Shown piece after piece: positions 19,163-30,798 of a DNA stretch of 64,000 bases (its first letter is position 1; each line of letters begins with the position of its first letter). Location: positions 1,860,001 through 1,924,000 of the forward strand of contig WIUZ02000007.1 of the NCBI GenBank assembly GCA_015956445.1, read 5' to 3'. The translations under genes were made by a program, and so were the position numbers. The DNA comes from Thelephora terrestris (Eukaryota; Basidiomycota; Agaricomycetes; Thelephorales; Thelephoraceae). Under the pieces are notes generated by a model. The model searched no databases and was not told the DNA's origin. It saw only the letters and a list, made by a program, of their open reading frames with translations.

Positions 19163-20831
19163 TGTCGGAGTGCGGCGAAAACCTAGACGGATCGCTGTAA
19201 GCGAGAGTCCTCAATCAAGAACAAACACTGGGGGCAAGGGTTGGTTTACTGAGTCAGTAAACTGTGAGTAAATTACAAGTAAATGGAAAAAGAACCTAGT
19301 GAAATACTTGTCTGGCAAGCACAAAGAAAATTCACAATTTACTGAGCCAATTTACCTGCAATTTACTGGGTTCAGTATGCGCTCAGTATGTTTGCAGTTT
19401 ACTGGGTCATGTGACCACAGTTTCCCCATTAGGTAAACCTCGGAAAAATTCACAATTTACTGAACAAATTTACCAGCAGTTTACTGAGCCACTTGCCCAA
19501 TCAGTATGTTTTTAATTTGCTGAGTGGTTTGATCACAGTTTACTGGACTCAGTAAACTGGAAAAAAACCAAACTGGTTTACTGACGACGTCCCTGATTGG
19601 TCAATTCTAAAAATAACCGAAAATTTACCTGGACGTGTCATTGTCAGTAAACTGCAAGTTTTCTTTCAGTAAATTGGAAATACACGTCTGGTAAACTGGG
19701 AAAACACGTGACAATTTGATCGTGGTTTACTGGACTCAGTAAATCAAAAAAAAACCTAACCGGTTTACTGACAATGTACCTGATTGGCTAATTTGAAAAA
19801 TACTCGAAATTTTACCAGGACGTGTCTTTATCAGTAAACTGCAAGTTTTCTTTCAGTAAATCACAAGTACACGTAAAGTAAACCAGAAAACACGTAAACT
19901 TTGAATTTACTTACAGTTTACACGTGTTTTCTGGTTTACTTTACGTGTACTTGTGATTTACTGAAAGAAAACTTGCAGTTTACTGATAAAGACACGTCCT
20001 GGTAAAATTTCGAGTATTTTTCAAATTAGCCAATCAGGTACATTGTCAGTAAACCGGTTAGGTTTTTTTTTGATTTACTGAGTCCAGTAAACCACGATCA
20101 AATTGTCACGTGTTTTCCCAGTTTACCAGACGTGTATTTCCAATTTACTGAAAGAAAACTTGCAGTTTACTGACAATGACACGTCCAGGTAAATTTTCGG
20201 TTATTTTTAGAATTGACCAATCAGGGACGTCGTCAGTAAACCAGTTTGGTTTTTTTCCAGTTTACTGAGTCCAGTAAACTGTGATCAAACCACTCAGCAA
20301 ATTAAAAACATACTGATTGGGCAAGTGGCTCAGTAAACTGCTGGTAAATTTGTTCAGTAAATTGTGAATTTTTCCGAGGTTTACCTAATGGGGAAACTGT
20401 GGTCACATGACCCAGTAAACTGCAAACATACTGAGCGCATACTGAACCCAGTAAATTGCAGGTAAATTGGCTCAGTAAATTGTGAATTTTCTTTGTGCTT
20501 GCCAGACAAGTATTTCACTAGGTTCTTTTTCCATTTACTTGTAATTTACTCACAGTTTACTGACTCAGTAAACCAACCCTTGCCCCCAGTGAAAGTGATT
20601 TATATTTGTACCTAGACGGATCGCTGTAAGCGAGAGCTATCGACTAGGTAAGTGAAGGTTCTAAGAAGAGAGAATAAAAATGTACGCACTCCTCAATCAA
20701 GAACAAAGTGATTGAGGAGTCGGAACGAAAATTGTCTACTCTCGTACGCGGTAGCGGTCGTGGGAAGTAACTACTAAAAGCGTAACCGTATAAGGGAAGG
20801 TTCGAAGCACGGAAAGTCTACTGTTTCAACA
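19163..20831 (-). repeat. Copia 5' LTR, split by a palindromic transposon
   Basis: On the plus strand it runs TGTCGG...TTCAACA, so on its own strand it is TG...CA. The LTR parts are 19163–19225 and 20592–20831, with the palindrome between them. It carries an internal duplication: the phrases TAGACGGATCGCTGTAAGCG and TCAATCAAGAACAAAGTGATT each occur twice (the second counted across the insertion site). Confidence 0.9.
19226..20591. mobile_element. Palindromic CACTG-ended element (CACTA-like, non-autonomous)
   Basis: This 1366-bp element is an almost perfect inverted repeat from end to end, with arms of about 670 bp and a loop of roughly 20 nt near 19900–19915. The ends are CACTGGGGGCAAGGG and its complement. 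AAA flanks it on both sides (19223–19225, 20592–20594). Removing the element and one AAA gives TCAATCAAGAACAAAGTGATT, which is also present intact at about 20691–20714 in the same LTR. CACT(A/G) ends plus a 3-bp duplication fit the CACTA/EnSpm superfamily. The arms are crowded with CAGTAAAC/GTTTACTG motifs. There is no coding capacity, so it must be moved in trans. Confidence 0.85.
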
Positions 20832-22654
20832 CCTGTAAGCTATCAGTATCCTCAGAGAAGAGAGAAGAAACAGGGGAAAACTGAGGGAGTGTGCATGCAA
20901 ATCACAGCACCAGCATTACCACTATCTGTGCTGGAAATTTCCTGTGATTTAGGCACTGTCCGAGATACCTCTTGCTGACGATACACAGCAAGAAAACATT
21001 AGTCATTGCACATGCAATTTGTCTGCTAAAGTTCACGCTGACCGGCAGATGATGGGCAGTATCATGGCCTTCACAAAGGGAGCAGAAGATTGGGGATACT
21101 TACTGTTGTTGGAAGAAATGGCTAAAACCATCCTGAAATTGCAAAACATGGTTGCATGACCGTATGTGGAAAACTCTTGGGCATAGTACAAATGGATGTG
21201 GCGAGATCACAATGTTACTTGGCTGTAAGATGGGTGCATTAGCTTGGTAGTCTCTGGTTGATGTGTGGGATTCACAAAACTTACTAACAATCCGGAAATT
21301 GAGGAAGAATGGGATGAACTTGGTGGTGTGATTACCTCAAGCGCGAGACCATCATCGTCTAGCGGCCCGTGTGTCGGTGGCCGGAATCAGGGTCAGTCAA
21401 TGATTGACAAGGATGAGGCCTCTTGATGTTCAATCCATAAATCACGAGCGGCAGAGGAGTCCATGAAGGATCACCTTATTTATGCCTAGAAGACCAGCCT
21501 TCCAACCCCCATCCTGCGCAACAATTTCCACAAGACCATCACTGCGCTCCACCCGAGAGCACCGCATACGAAGTATCTTCCCTAATTCCTCTGGGTAGCC
21601 ATACGAGCGGACGAAGGTAGGAGAGTTGAGCGAGAGTGTGCCTGTAGAATGGATCAAATTAAGCTAGTCGCCGGCTCAAATCTCCGGGGCGGCGGAATTA
21701 GATGTAGAAGGAGAGGGGGAAGGCGCAGGCACGACTTTATGCTCGGACTTCCTATTGTTTAGTCTGTAAACCAGCGTCACCGTACTTTCATTATCATGGA
21801 GATGTACGGAACCAACTCTGGACGGACCCTCAGAGGCAGGAAATTCTTTCACGATGCCTAGTACCCAGATGACTCCATGAGTTGTGATCAACAATGCGGG
21901 CGACGGTGTACTTTGCTAACTGGGAGGAAAGCTTTTAGCTTGGCTAAACGGGCTGTTTGTACAAAGCACGCAGAGTCCAAGAGGCCGTATGTGAAGGTTA
22001 CGCGCAACGTTCGACCATTTAGGTTTGCGCTTTCGATGTTGGGGGAAAAGGACGGGCTTGCCGAAGCTTAGATAATGGTTTAGACGCACAACCGAGGGAT
22101 CCACAAAGCGCGAACATTTTCTCCTGTCGTCATGTACCATCCGGCGACCCTTCGACCCCTTTGTCAAGGTAAATGTGCGTCCGTGGCATGTCGAGACGGC
22201 CGGACGAACTCCATTTCCGAAGCTGAGCTCGTGGATCTGGATATTCGGGAGCTCGGTCTGTGGTTTGATGGGGTGGGTTTGACCCTTCGCGTGGGGCTTC
22301 TGGCGGTTTGTTCTGGGCGAATATTTGGGACTTGTCGAGGACGCCGTGGCCTTTGTTCTGCGTGTGTGCAGGAGGGTAGAGCGAACCCACGGAGTCGGTC
22401 CTTGCCGACGAATGGGTCCAAACTCGAAGCCGTGGCTGCAGGCTGCCTGTCTGCAAAACATGGGTTCTTGGCCTCGGCCATTACCAGTCCTAGGCCATGG
22501 GGTGCGCTCTTTTAAGGAGCACAATCGTCGCTCACGCGTCATAACAACTCTACGTTTCTTTCGCAATTCCCTCACCCCCCAACGCGCAACCCAGATCAAG
22601 GACCCTGCATCACTAGCTCCCCCCTTCCACAACACCATATCCCCGACCCATACT
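20832..22654. other. Intergenic stretch, no confident gene
   Basis: This lies between the Copia element and the first F-box gene. Two adjacent minus-strand frames (21442–21657 and 21676–21894) have fair composition and could be exons of a small unknown or decayed gene, but no family or clean splice pair was found. The last 500 bp include the F-box gene's promoter region. Confidence 0.4.
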
Positions 22655-24216
22655 ATGACAAGACACAGGACTTCTGCCATGCGTACTGCACTTCGTAAGG
22701 ACGAAATCCTCAAGAGCATCTGTCAGCATCTAACCCGAATCGACCGGGGGTTTTCCACTTTAATTGCCTTGGCTCGGACCTCCAAGTCTCTGAAAGAGAC
22801 CCCCCTCGACGTACTATGGGGAACAGGAGCAGTCTCCCTCACCGATGCTCTGAAAACCCTTCCGCCGGATTCGTGGTCTGCCACTAAGGACTCTTTTGTA
22901 CGCTGTCGTTCTTCTATGCGCTCCGAACAAACACTGACATGAATCGATCCTTATAGACTCTCGAGCGAAAGATAACCCCCAACGAGCTCTTCCAGCTCAG
23001 ACAGTATACGAAGAGAATCACAAATTTGCAGGTCGGCGGGGGTAAAGGCTTCGAAACTTTCTCCACCCTGATAATCCAATACGGATCGCCTCACTTGCAC
23101 AAGCTGTGGCCCAAGGTAGAGATACTATGGTGGACAGCGCCTTCGGAACACCTGCATTTCCTGCAGTTCTTTCTGACCCCCAGCGTCCGCAACCTGATGG
23201 TCAACTTGGAAAAGTCTGAGGATGAGGTGTTCCGGGAGACCCTGTGCCTCATAGAATCACGCTGCGTGCACCTAAAGCAGCTCCGCCTCTTCGACTCGGA
23301 AACAAGAGAAAACAAAGACCTCCAACGTATTATACGACAAATCCTATCCAAGAATGCCCGTACCCTCAGGGTCTTCATGCCTCCCCAAGACCCTTCTGCT
23401 CCACTCGTCAGCGATATCCTACAGCTTCCATCTCTGCAAGAGTTGGTGATGCACGTTCCCCAAATCCCCCAACGACTACCATCCCGTATCCTACCCTGCC
23501 TCCGGTCTCTACTTTTCTCCCTCGATCACCCCCTCGATATTCTTGACCTGCTGCATACACTCAGGAAATCCCGGCTTATAAATTTCACCCTCAACTGCCC
23601 TTATCCAACGTCGCAGGCAGATCAGATCGCGTTGGCCCATTTCTTCCGCACCTCTGGGCTTTACGACAGCCTGAAATTCCTCGTCTGGGAACCTCCATCC
23701 AATGGAAGTGCTTTCACCTGGCAATTCGTCACAATTCTCCGGCCTTTTGCCAACCTGCAAGCCCTCCAGCTGGAATTGAATTGCCATACAGCTTGCCAAT
23801 TCGAATTCGGTCACGATGACGTCGTTCAGATATCCAAGTGGATGCCTCGGCTGAGGGAGCTGATCTTTGGAGGTTCGCCGTGTCCAACCGGTGGTACCTT
23901 CACCGACATCGGGTATCACACCCTCGCCGTAGTCGCCAAGAATTGTCCATACCTATATTCGCTCGCCGTCCATTTCGACATCAGGACTATCGGACCTGTC
24001 AGGTGGCGCGTGCAACCAAACCCGAACGTTACCTTCTGGGATGTAGGCACTACCGTGCTTCCGTCAAATCCGGAACTCCGCACCTTTATCGCGTTGGCGG
24101 TGGTCAAACTCTTCCCGAAAGTCACCATCACCGGGAAAGCGTCAGACCAATGGTCGGATATTAGCGAGGAAATAGAATATATGAGACTGCCCCCTGTTCA
24201 CTGGCCGTCGGGTTGA
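22655..24216 (+). CDS. F-box/LRR-like protein
   Basis: Exons 22655–22897 and 22957–24216, joined in phase 0 by a 59-nt GTACGC...TATAG intron, give 500 aa. The N-terminus (about residues 13–55, LKSICQHL...LIALARTSKSLKETPLDVLW) is a degenerate F-box of the mushroom type. It is followed by weak leucine-rich segments such as LKQLRLFDSE and LQALQLELNC. F-box proteins join Skp1–cullin ubiquitin ligases and choose the target through the C-terminal part; the target here is unknown. A second ATG at 22679 is an alternative start. Such genes form large, fast-changing families in Agaricomycetes, and this window has four. Confidence 0.85.
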
Positions 24217-24889
24217 TGCTGGGGAGGGCAGGGCTCCGCGATTTCTCCGAACGGTCAATTTCTATTGTATCCTTTTTCCTGTTCTTTCCCGCTTTTTTGT
24301 CCTATGTCACTCTCTTGTGTATCGTAATTGTGTAAGCTATGGTGAACCCGAACCTCTTCAGGATGCGTATCTAGCACCGTCAATTTCGGGGCTAGTTAAG
24401 AAGTGTAGCTATAGCAGTTGATAGACAACGTCTATCCCCCGCAGACGAAAGAGATAATGAGCACCAAAAAGGATGCAGAACACGGGATGGATCGCTAGAG
24501 TGAATGCCCGCGAGAGGCATCGATGTCCCCCTAGGTATCATCCCCTTCTAAACCGCGTCGCCTCGCCTCTGAATTCGAGGCTGGATTCCAGCCTACGCCC
24601 GCGCGCATAAAATCACGAGGGTGCAACACGGGCCCGAGAACGAGGAGATCTAGAGTTGTATTGGACGCTGAGCAAAGCCAGGGCAGCAAATAACAGCGAC
24701 AACCGCACAGCCAACGGCGTGCATATACGAGAGTCCGGCCGTATAAACTCGAGGGCGGGTGACGTCACTACATAAATGAGTCCAATAAGCACGATAGAGG
24801 ATTGGCATGTCATAATACCGCAAGAAGAAAGAGAGAAAGGTGCTTGTACTGGTACAGATCGACCCGACCGAAATATTAAAGAAATCCAA
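24217..24889. other. Intergenic, convergent 3' ends
   Basis: This is the 3' flank shared by the F-box gene and the minus-strand sterol transporter. A 96-codon minus frame overlaps the transporter's end but has no coding support. Nothing else was seen. Confidence 0.5.
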
Positions 24890-27800
24890 CTAGTCAAGAT
24901 CATCTAGCGAACCCTGAAGGTGGATGTGCGGATGCGCCTCCTTCAAGGTAGCCCTCAGACCATCCAGCCTCATCTGCAGCTCGTCCAACACCCTCGAAAT
25001 ATCTTCTACCTCATCTCCCCATGATCCGGGCCTTCCGTCGATTTCCTCCGGGCGTGAAGGTTCCAGAGGTGGCGGAGCGACGTGTGCAGGGTGTGGACTC
25101 AACCCCCCGTTCCTCGCGAGCTCATGCCAAAGGGTGGTGACAGCCTCCTTTACCCACCTCTCCCTTTCCTCATTTGTCAACATTTCCTTCTTCCGCTTCG
25201 CCTCACTCCTTCCGTTGTTCTTCCAAAGGGTCCAGACGTTGGTGATAAGCAAGACAAAGATGAGGACATGTGACCAAGACACCGAAGAATACGAATCGAG
25301 AGCATCTCCGATAAGTTCGAAGGCGGTCTCGACAGACTTCTTGGCCACATCAAACGCCCCTTCGAAGGTATCGTAGGCCCACTGCAAACCGCGTCGGTTG
25401 TGAGTCAAGTTCTTCTCCCCCAAAGGCCCCGAGGAGATCATCGGTGAAGAAGGTTGTTCCGAAATGACGGCGGCAACTGCTTGGGTCACGGCGGCTTCGG
25501 CTTCCGTGACGCCTTCGGGGACAAACTCGGAGAGGTGGTTTTGTATGTAGCCTCGAATAGCTTTGTCGAGGTCGATGTGGTATTGTTTCTGGCCGTCGAT
25601 GCAGTTCTTTTCAATGATCCCTATTCAAGGAAGTTTTAGCCGCCGAACCGCAGCCTGGTAGCCAACGGAGAACCTACCCTTGATGAAACTCCGACCAGTC
25701 CATTCAACTTGGGTCGTAACGATCACTCTACTTGATACGTTACTCGCCCACATGATGCACGTCTTCGTCTTGACCGAGAACACGTTCCCACTCGGCACAT
25801 CCGGCGTCCGCGTCGTGGTCAGAGTCGAAACGAAATCATCAAAGTCGCAATGCACGACCTCGTCGCTGAGCTCGCATTTGGTCTGCCGAGGTCCGATGGA
25901 ACCGTTGAGAGGCTTGATGTAAGACATGTTGCGGGTGAGCAGGTTGGGATTTCCTCGACAGTTGGCCGAGGGCGCCCAATCTGAGATTTGCAAATCTGTA
26001 ACATAAGAAGCGCAGAGATCAGCATCTGTTCGTTATCGCTGTCGGATGCGCCCATTCCGCAGAACAAGATACAGTACGGACTCGAGGCAGGAGAATTGAA
26101 AGTTACACACCTATAAGCTTCTGATCTTCTCTCATGAAGTCTTTTATGAATCCGCTTGCGAATATCAGATTGTGAATGTTCTCCGGGGTGCCGGGAAACA
26201 CAGCCTCCATCGCGACTTCACTGTAATGACTTCCATCCTTCCCACACTGACACGTCGTCACCTTTGGTGGCTTGCTAGGTACTCGTTTCCCGCTTTCAGT
26301 CTTGTTAACATCCACACCATTTTCCCTGATCGCCTCCATGCCGGTCCTGCCGGATTCTGCAGAATCAAAGGAAGTTCGCATACTCCCGCCTCCGTTACCA
26401 GAGATATCCGCACCAGACATCCGCCAGCTGTTGTGAATGACCTCGTAGGTGTTGTCTCTTGACAAGAAGGAAGCGAATGTGTATTTGCTTGTCCTTGTCG
26501 TGATCAAAATGGCGTTTGGGATCACGAATGCTGTCATCTTCTTTTCCAAGGTGATAATATCGTGCATAGGAACAGTCAACTATAGATCATGGGCGCACAT
26601 CAGAATATGAGCGAGTGACAATCATGATTGCGAAAGTGTTCTCGATCAGGGTGACATCACTACAGAGACGAAATAAACTCACATCCGTGACCCAACCGAA
26701 TATGTTAGCGTGGAAGCACACATGGTTCTCCGAGATGTAAAGTCTTCCTTGGATGAGAATATCCCTCTGCAACGCGCAACCATAATCTGCAGAGCGAGTG
26801 GTACGACTTTAATAACATCGTCCCACGCTGATGAAACGTTGATCCGGCGCACCTTCGATGAGGTAGTCCCCCTCAGGAATAGCTGGGAACAGTTCGTGGA
26901 AGTCTGCATTTCGTTTGCTGCTGGCCACGGCGAAGCCGGTGACAGGCATTAGGTCTGCTGTAACATGGTCCACGTCGTCGGACGACTCATCGTCGGTTTC
27001 GTCGCCCCCTGAAGAATATTCACTGGGTTGGACAAAGGACGGAGCTCGGGATCGATTTCCGGAAGCATTTCCAGGAAGTTCGAGGGTGGGAGCCAGCTTG
27101 TCGTGCCTGCCGACAGATGAGAGAGACCGGTTTCGAGCGTGACCTTTCTCGACGGCAACAGAATCTCTGAGGTGTTCAGCTAGTTCGTTTTGAGGAGACA
27201 TGGCTACGGTAAGTCCGGAGATCGCAATGGCTGAGGCCAAACCGGTTGGTTTCCTTTTTGGGGATTTGGAGCGGGATTTTGTGATGGAATCGAAAGTACT
27301 GCTACTAAAGAAAGACCTTGACCGAGAGCTGCTGACGGAACGGATGGAGGCTGCGTCGGAATCCTTCTGCTTCGGAGAGAGGAAGGTAGAGGGAGAAGCG
27401 GGGACGTTGTTTGTGGTGAAGCTCTTGGTGATGGTCGGAATGGGGTGTACTGGAGAGGTAGGTGATTCGACTAGGGGCTCGCTTTTTGACGAGGCAACGC
27501 GTTTCTCCTTTGATGCGTCTACGATTAATGAAGAATTGCTGGCACGTTTTGAAAGGGTGTTAGAAGGTTGTGGAGTAGCGAGTGTTGCATAACGGTTGTG
27601 GGCCGGCACGCTCTTGTTGTTGGTGGGGCCGTCAAGGCCACCAAGCTCAGGGTCTGCTTTGAGATTGCCAGCGGACTTGGCGTGTCGGAGGGGGTTGTCG
27701 CTCCGGTGAGGCATAGGGGTCAGTTCGCCGTCAGCTGCGGGTGAAAGTGGCTGTGCAGAGCGGGAAGCTGGTGAGAGGGAAATCGACCTCGGTCTTGAAT

Positions 27801-28086
27801 CTGACGAGCTTTCCTCGGTCCTTAGCACAGAAGTGGTGGAGATAGAAGGCGAAGGCGGTATCACATTGACGTTTAGGCTTGACCCGCCATCTGACGGGAC
27901 GTCGTCGGGTGCAGCGTCGGTAGTCGGTGACGGATCGGGGGCGGGTGTTATCTGAATCTGAGCCGGGATAGGTTTCTTCTGCACGGACGAGTTTCGCGAA
28001 TGGCTATGTCGAGGTGAGGTCTCGCCCGAAGATGCATTCTGATTGTTCCCAGCTCTTGTGAATTTTGCGAAAAAACTGGGCGCCAT
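24890..28086 (-). CDS. GRAM–VASt sterol transfer protein (Lam/Ysp2 type)
   Basis: Five exons on the minus strand (28086–26853, 26786–26683, 26579–26111, 25995–25678, 25620–24890) give 951 aa in frame. In order: a long Ser/Pro-rich disordered region (about 1–385); a GRAM/PH-like domain (about 393–505, with LIEDYGCALQRDILIQGRLY and FHANIFGWVTD); a VASt/StART-like sterol-binding domain (about 555–710); and a single membrane helix (about 820–840, HVLIFVLLITNVWTLW) with a short coiled-coil tail. The order matches yeast Lam/Ltc and animal GRAMD1 proteins, which are anchored in the ER and move sterol at membrane contact sites. All splice sites are GT–AG. Confidence in the family is high; the exact paralogue (Lam1–6) is not assigned. 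Confidence 0.93.
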
Positions 28087-28659
28087 CTTTCTCCTTCTCT
28101 ATTCTCCTTTTTATATCTCGTCCTTCCTTCCGAAATGAAACTTCGCCGGCTATCGCGTGAGGTAATGTTCTGAGTGGCTCGGTCGGGATTCTTGGTGTGA
28201 GAACGGTCTATCAGGATGCGGGGTGCTTGGGCTTGCGGGTTTCCACAGGTGGGGTCGTTTGGGGAGTTTCGTATAATATGACGAAAAAGATGGCTATCAG
28301 GCGGCCATTCGGCGTCCAACTCTCGTTCTTGGCCGGTATATGTCGTCGTTGCTGGTCGAGTGGGGTGGTGATCAGCGCATGCCTCAGTTTTGCGCCCGTC
28401 ACCCCGGGACGCCAAGCTGGGCGTCATTCCTGCCTCGGAAGCAAAGCGCTCCCGATCTTGGCAAATCACACACCCAGTGACCCACCCTCACTAGCCCTCA
28501 CCCCGATTATCCTGAATCCCTTTTCTTTTTCTTTCCTTTCTACCCATCTGCGGTGTACGAGGTTTCACTAGCTCGCACCTCCTGCAGAAAGCCCCCGGTA
28601 TACTCATACAAACGATCGCGCGTTTCTAAGACACGACCACAGCTCCTGCCTTATTCATC
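28087..28659. promoter_or_regulatory. Divergent intergenic region
   Basis: The 573 bp between the start codons of the sterol transporter and the small acidic gene must hold both promoters. No defined motif was recognised. Confidence 0.4.
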
Positions 28660-29051
28660 ATGTCTGCCATGGAACGCGTAAAATCCGAGTCCGAAGTCTC
28701 CATGATGGATCTAGGCGATGAGGATGACCATTTTGAAGAGGTAAAGTCACCCCGGTCCCGATAAAATTACGCGCCTTATCACGCGTATTTTTCTACAGGA
28801 GGACGAAGAGCCGGAAGCTGAGCACACGGAAGATGAGATGGAAGTCGACGATGGCGACGAAGAAGAAGAGGTTGGTTTGTGTCTTTTGTCTGGCCGTTGG
28901 ATCTGAACCAACTATAAACAGGAAGAGAGCCTCACCCACGAGCTTCTCCGTGAGCCGGTAAGTAGCAGCTTCGCCCAGCCTCATACCACCAGGTCTAATT
29001 GCTACCGATTAGACTGAAGATGACGATGACGACGGCGATTTCCATGGGTGA
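28660..29051 (+). CDS. Small acidic protein built from mini-exons
   Basis: Four small open blocks (28660–28740, 28799–28870, 28922–28957, 29013–29051) are each a multiple of three and are joined by phase-0 GT–AG introns of 51–58 nt. The product is about 75 aa, more than half Asp/Glu (start MSAMERVKSESEVSMMDLG, later EESLTHELLREP). A GGGTGAGT site at the last stop could be a fifth donor, extending the product by LVR* to 29149. No family was recognised; short acidic proteins of this sort may be chaperone or complex subunits. The regular exon phases support a real gene, but low complexity lowers certainty. Confidence 0.55.
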
Positions 29052-29149
29052 GTGGAAACGCGAAAGAACGTGTAGCGATGTTTGTGGTGAGTACCCGCAA
29101 GGCATGCATCTTGACGAGTCTAATCATCTTCCCCAGTCTTGTTAGATAA

Positions 29150-30798
29150 CCGTAAAGCGTTTCTTGCGAGCCCTCTCATTTGGGCACCGTGCATGGCTGT
29201 GCACATGTACTCTATACCAATGTTCCTACTACGGATACGGAGAATGGCCTACCTTGACGCCTTAGCCGGCACCCTCCAAACAATGTCTGAACTGGATGCT
29301 CTTACGCGACGATACATTCAACACCATCATTGGTGTTGTACATCACGGAGTTGATACTGTCTACCGGTCTCCGGATACAAGAGCTGCGCCACTCTGTGAG
29401 GCGTAGCGATCGTGTGAAAACTACGGCAAGCGCCGTCTAGCGATCCACGACGCGGCAACCTTCGTACCGTTGGAAATCTTAATTTCTTATGCCAGGATCG
29501 GATGCCGCTCAACCACGACAGCGTACCCGTGGAACGGCCCTATCGTTGAACTTCAGGATTTATTTTCGTGCTCACAAAGGCAATGGCCACGGACGGCGGG
29601 TGCACTGCGAAGTAAACGTTGCCATTCTGGCCGAAGTTCGAAATGTGACTGGCTGAAATACTGATCTTTCTCTATATAAAGTACAAGGCTCAAAAAGGCT
29701 GATCCCCGGTCATCGTTGTCAAGTCGCGTGGACCTTGGCCGCAACTCATTGAATAAGAAACCGAACGACGGTGGTAAATGGCATTTCTTCGGGGATGCTG
29801 GCCGAGGTCCTTGAGCTCCGCCACAGCGATGAGGACCCGGTAGCAATCAATGTGGGTACGTTGAATGAGTTAGAAAGTGAGTTGAATGGTTTTCGGAAAC
29901 ATGATGCTAGGTCGTATCCAGTGAGCACGGCGTACAGTGCACACGCGCACGGCGAGCTGCAGGTCCGAACGCCGTTTATGGATGCGGATAAGACCAGTCC
30001 GCTGTTTTGGAAATCAAGCTTTTCTATCCTCGAAGTCCCGCGGGTGTGGATGGCGTATGTACCTTTCGTACGCATTCGCAGATGATCCACATCGGATTAA
30101 CTGACTTCGATTCTTGTGCATTCCGGTTTACCATGTGAACGGGTGCTCATCCCGGTCGTTCCTAGATATCCGTGATCAGGGGTAGACCCTCAGAATGCCA
30201 CCGTATCCCGGGTTTGTGAGTGTGGTTTCCAATGATCAGTATGGGGCAGTGCCGCAGAGAGAAGGGAAGGGGCGAGCAAAAGTATGGGAACTGGGGAAGC
30301 CGCCACAAAGAAAACCGAAAAACATGGAGCGCGTGGCTGTTAGCCTGTTATCCGTGGCTCTGTGCAGTGGAAACGGACTTTGAATTATGCTATACTACTT
30401 TCCGGGAATTCTGTTTATAATAACTTGGGCCAAGTTTCACTTCCACATTTCCGCGCTTTTTGTTTCTCAATATTTTTGTTCTCTATTGAAATACATACGC
30501 CTTGTCCTCCGCTTTCTGTCCTTCCCAAGTACTTATTCCGAGGTGCGGGCTGGACTTCCCCATAAATATCAATGGTCATTTTTCCTCCCACACTCGTCTC
30601 GATCATTTCGCTGACTCCCATCCAGCCCAAGGACGTTCCCCGCACAAAGCAGACTTTCGGCCCGTACCACCATCGGTATGTACACCGTTCGCGGTAGCGA
30701 GAGCCTCCCGCTCAATTTTGATCAGATCTCCAGCCAGGCGCTACATCTGGAAACTGGATCGGAAAACCCCGCGCCTCGCTCGTCCAACTCCCTCCACG
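29150..30798. other. Intergenic stretch, no confident gene
   Basis: Open frames of 100–115 codons on opposite strands overlap at 29746–30090 and neither resembles a known protein. Possibly decayed coding sequence. The end of the stretch is the upstream region of the next F-box gene. Confidence 0.4.

Larger units (their letters stand above)
14274..20831 (-). mobile_element. Ty1/Copia LTR retrotransposon, minus strand
   Basis: This Copia element has one long polyprotein frame that looks whole. Its 5' LTR lies at the right (19163–20831) and is split by a palindromic DNA transposon. Its 3' LTR lies at the left and survives only as 78 bp (14274–14351) next to the Gypsy 3' LTR. Those 78 bp look identical to 20754–20831, so the element is young. 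Without the insert and one copy of its target duplication, the LTR would be about 300 bp. Five bases at 20832–20836 (CCTGT) would be one target-site copy; the other side is lost. Confidence 0.93.

Noticed and set aside
19226-20591. hAT-type element
   Set aside because: An 8-bp duplication is absent: AGAACAAA on the left does not match AAAGTGAT on the right. Only AAA matches.
24613-24903. 96-codon minus-strand gene
   Set aside because: It overlaps the end of the sterol transporter in another frame and has no coding signal or family.
29746-30090. Genes on either strand with 100–115 codons
   Set aside because: The two frames overlap completely, and neither has a recognised domain, good start context or splice partners.
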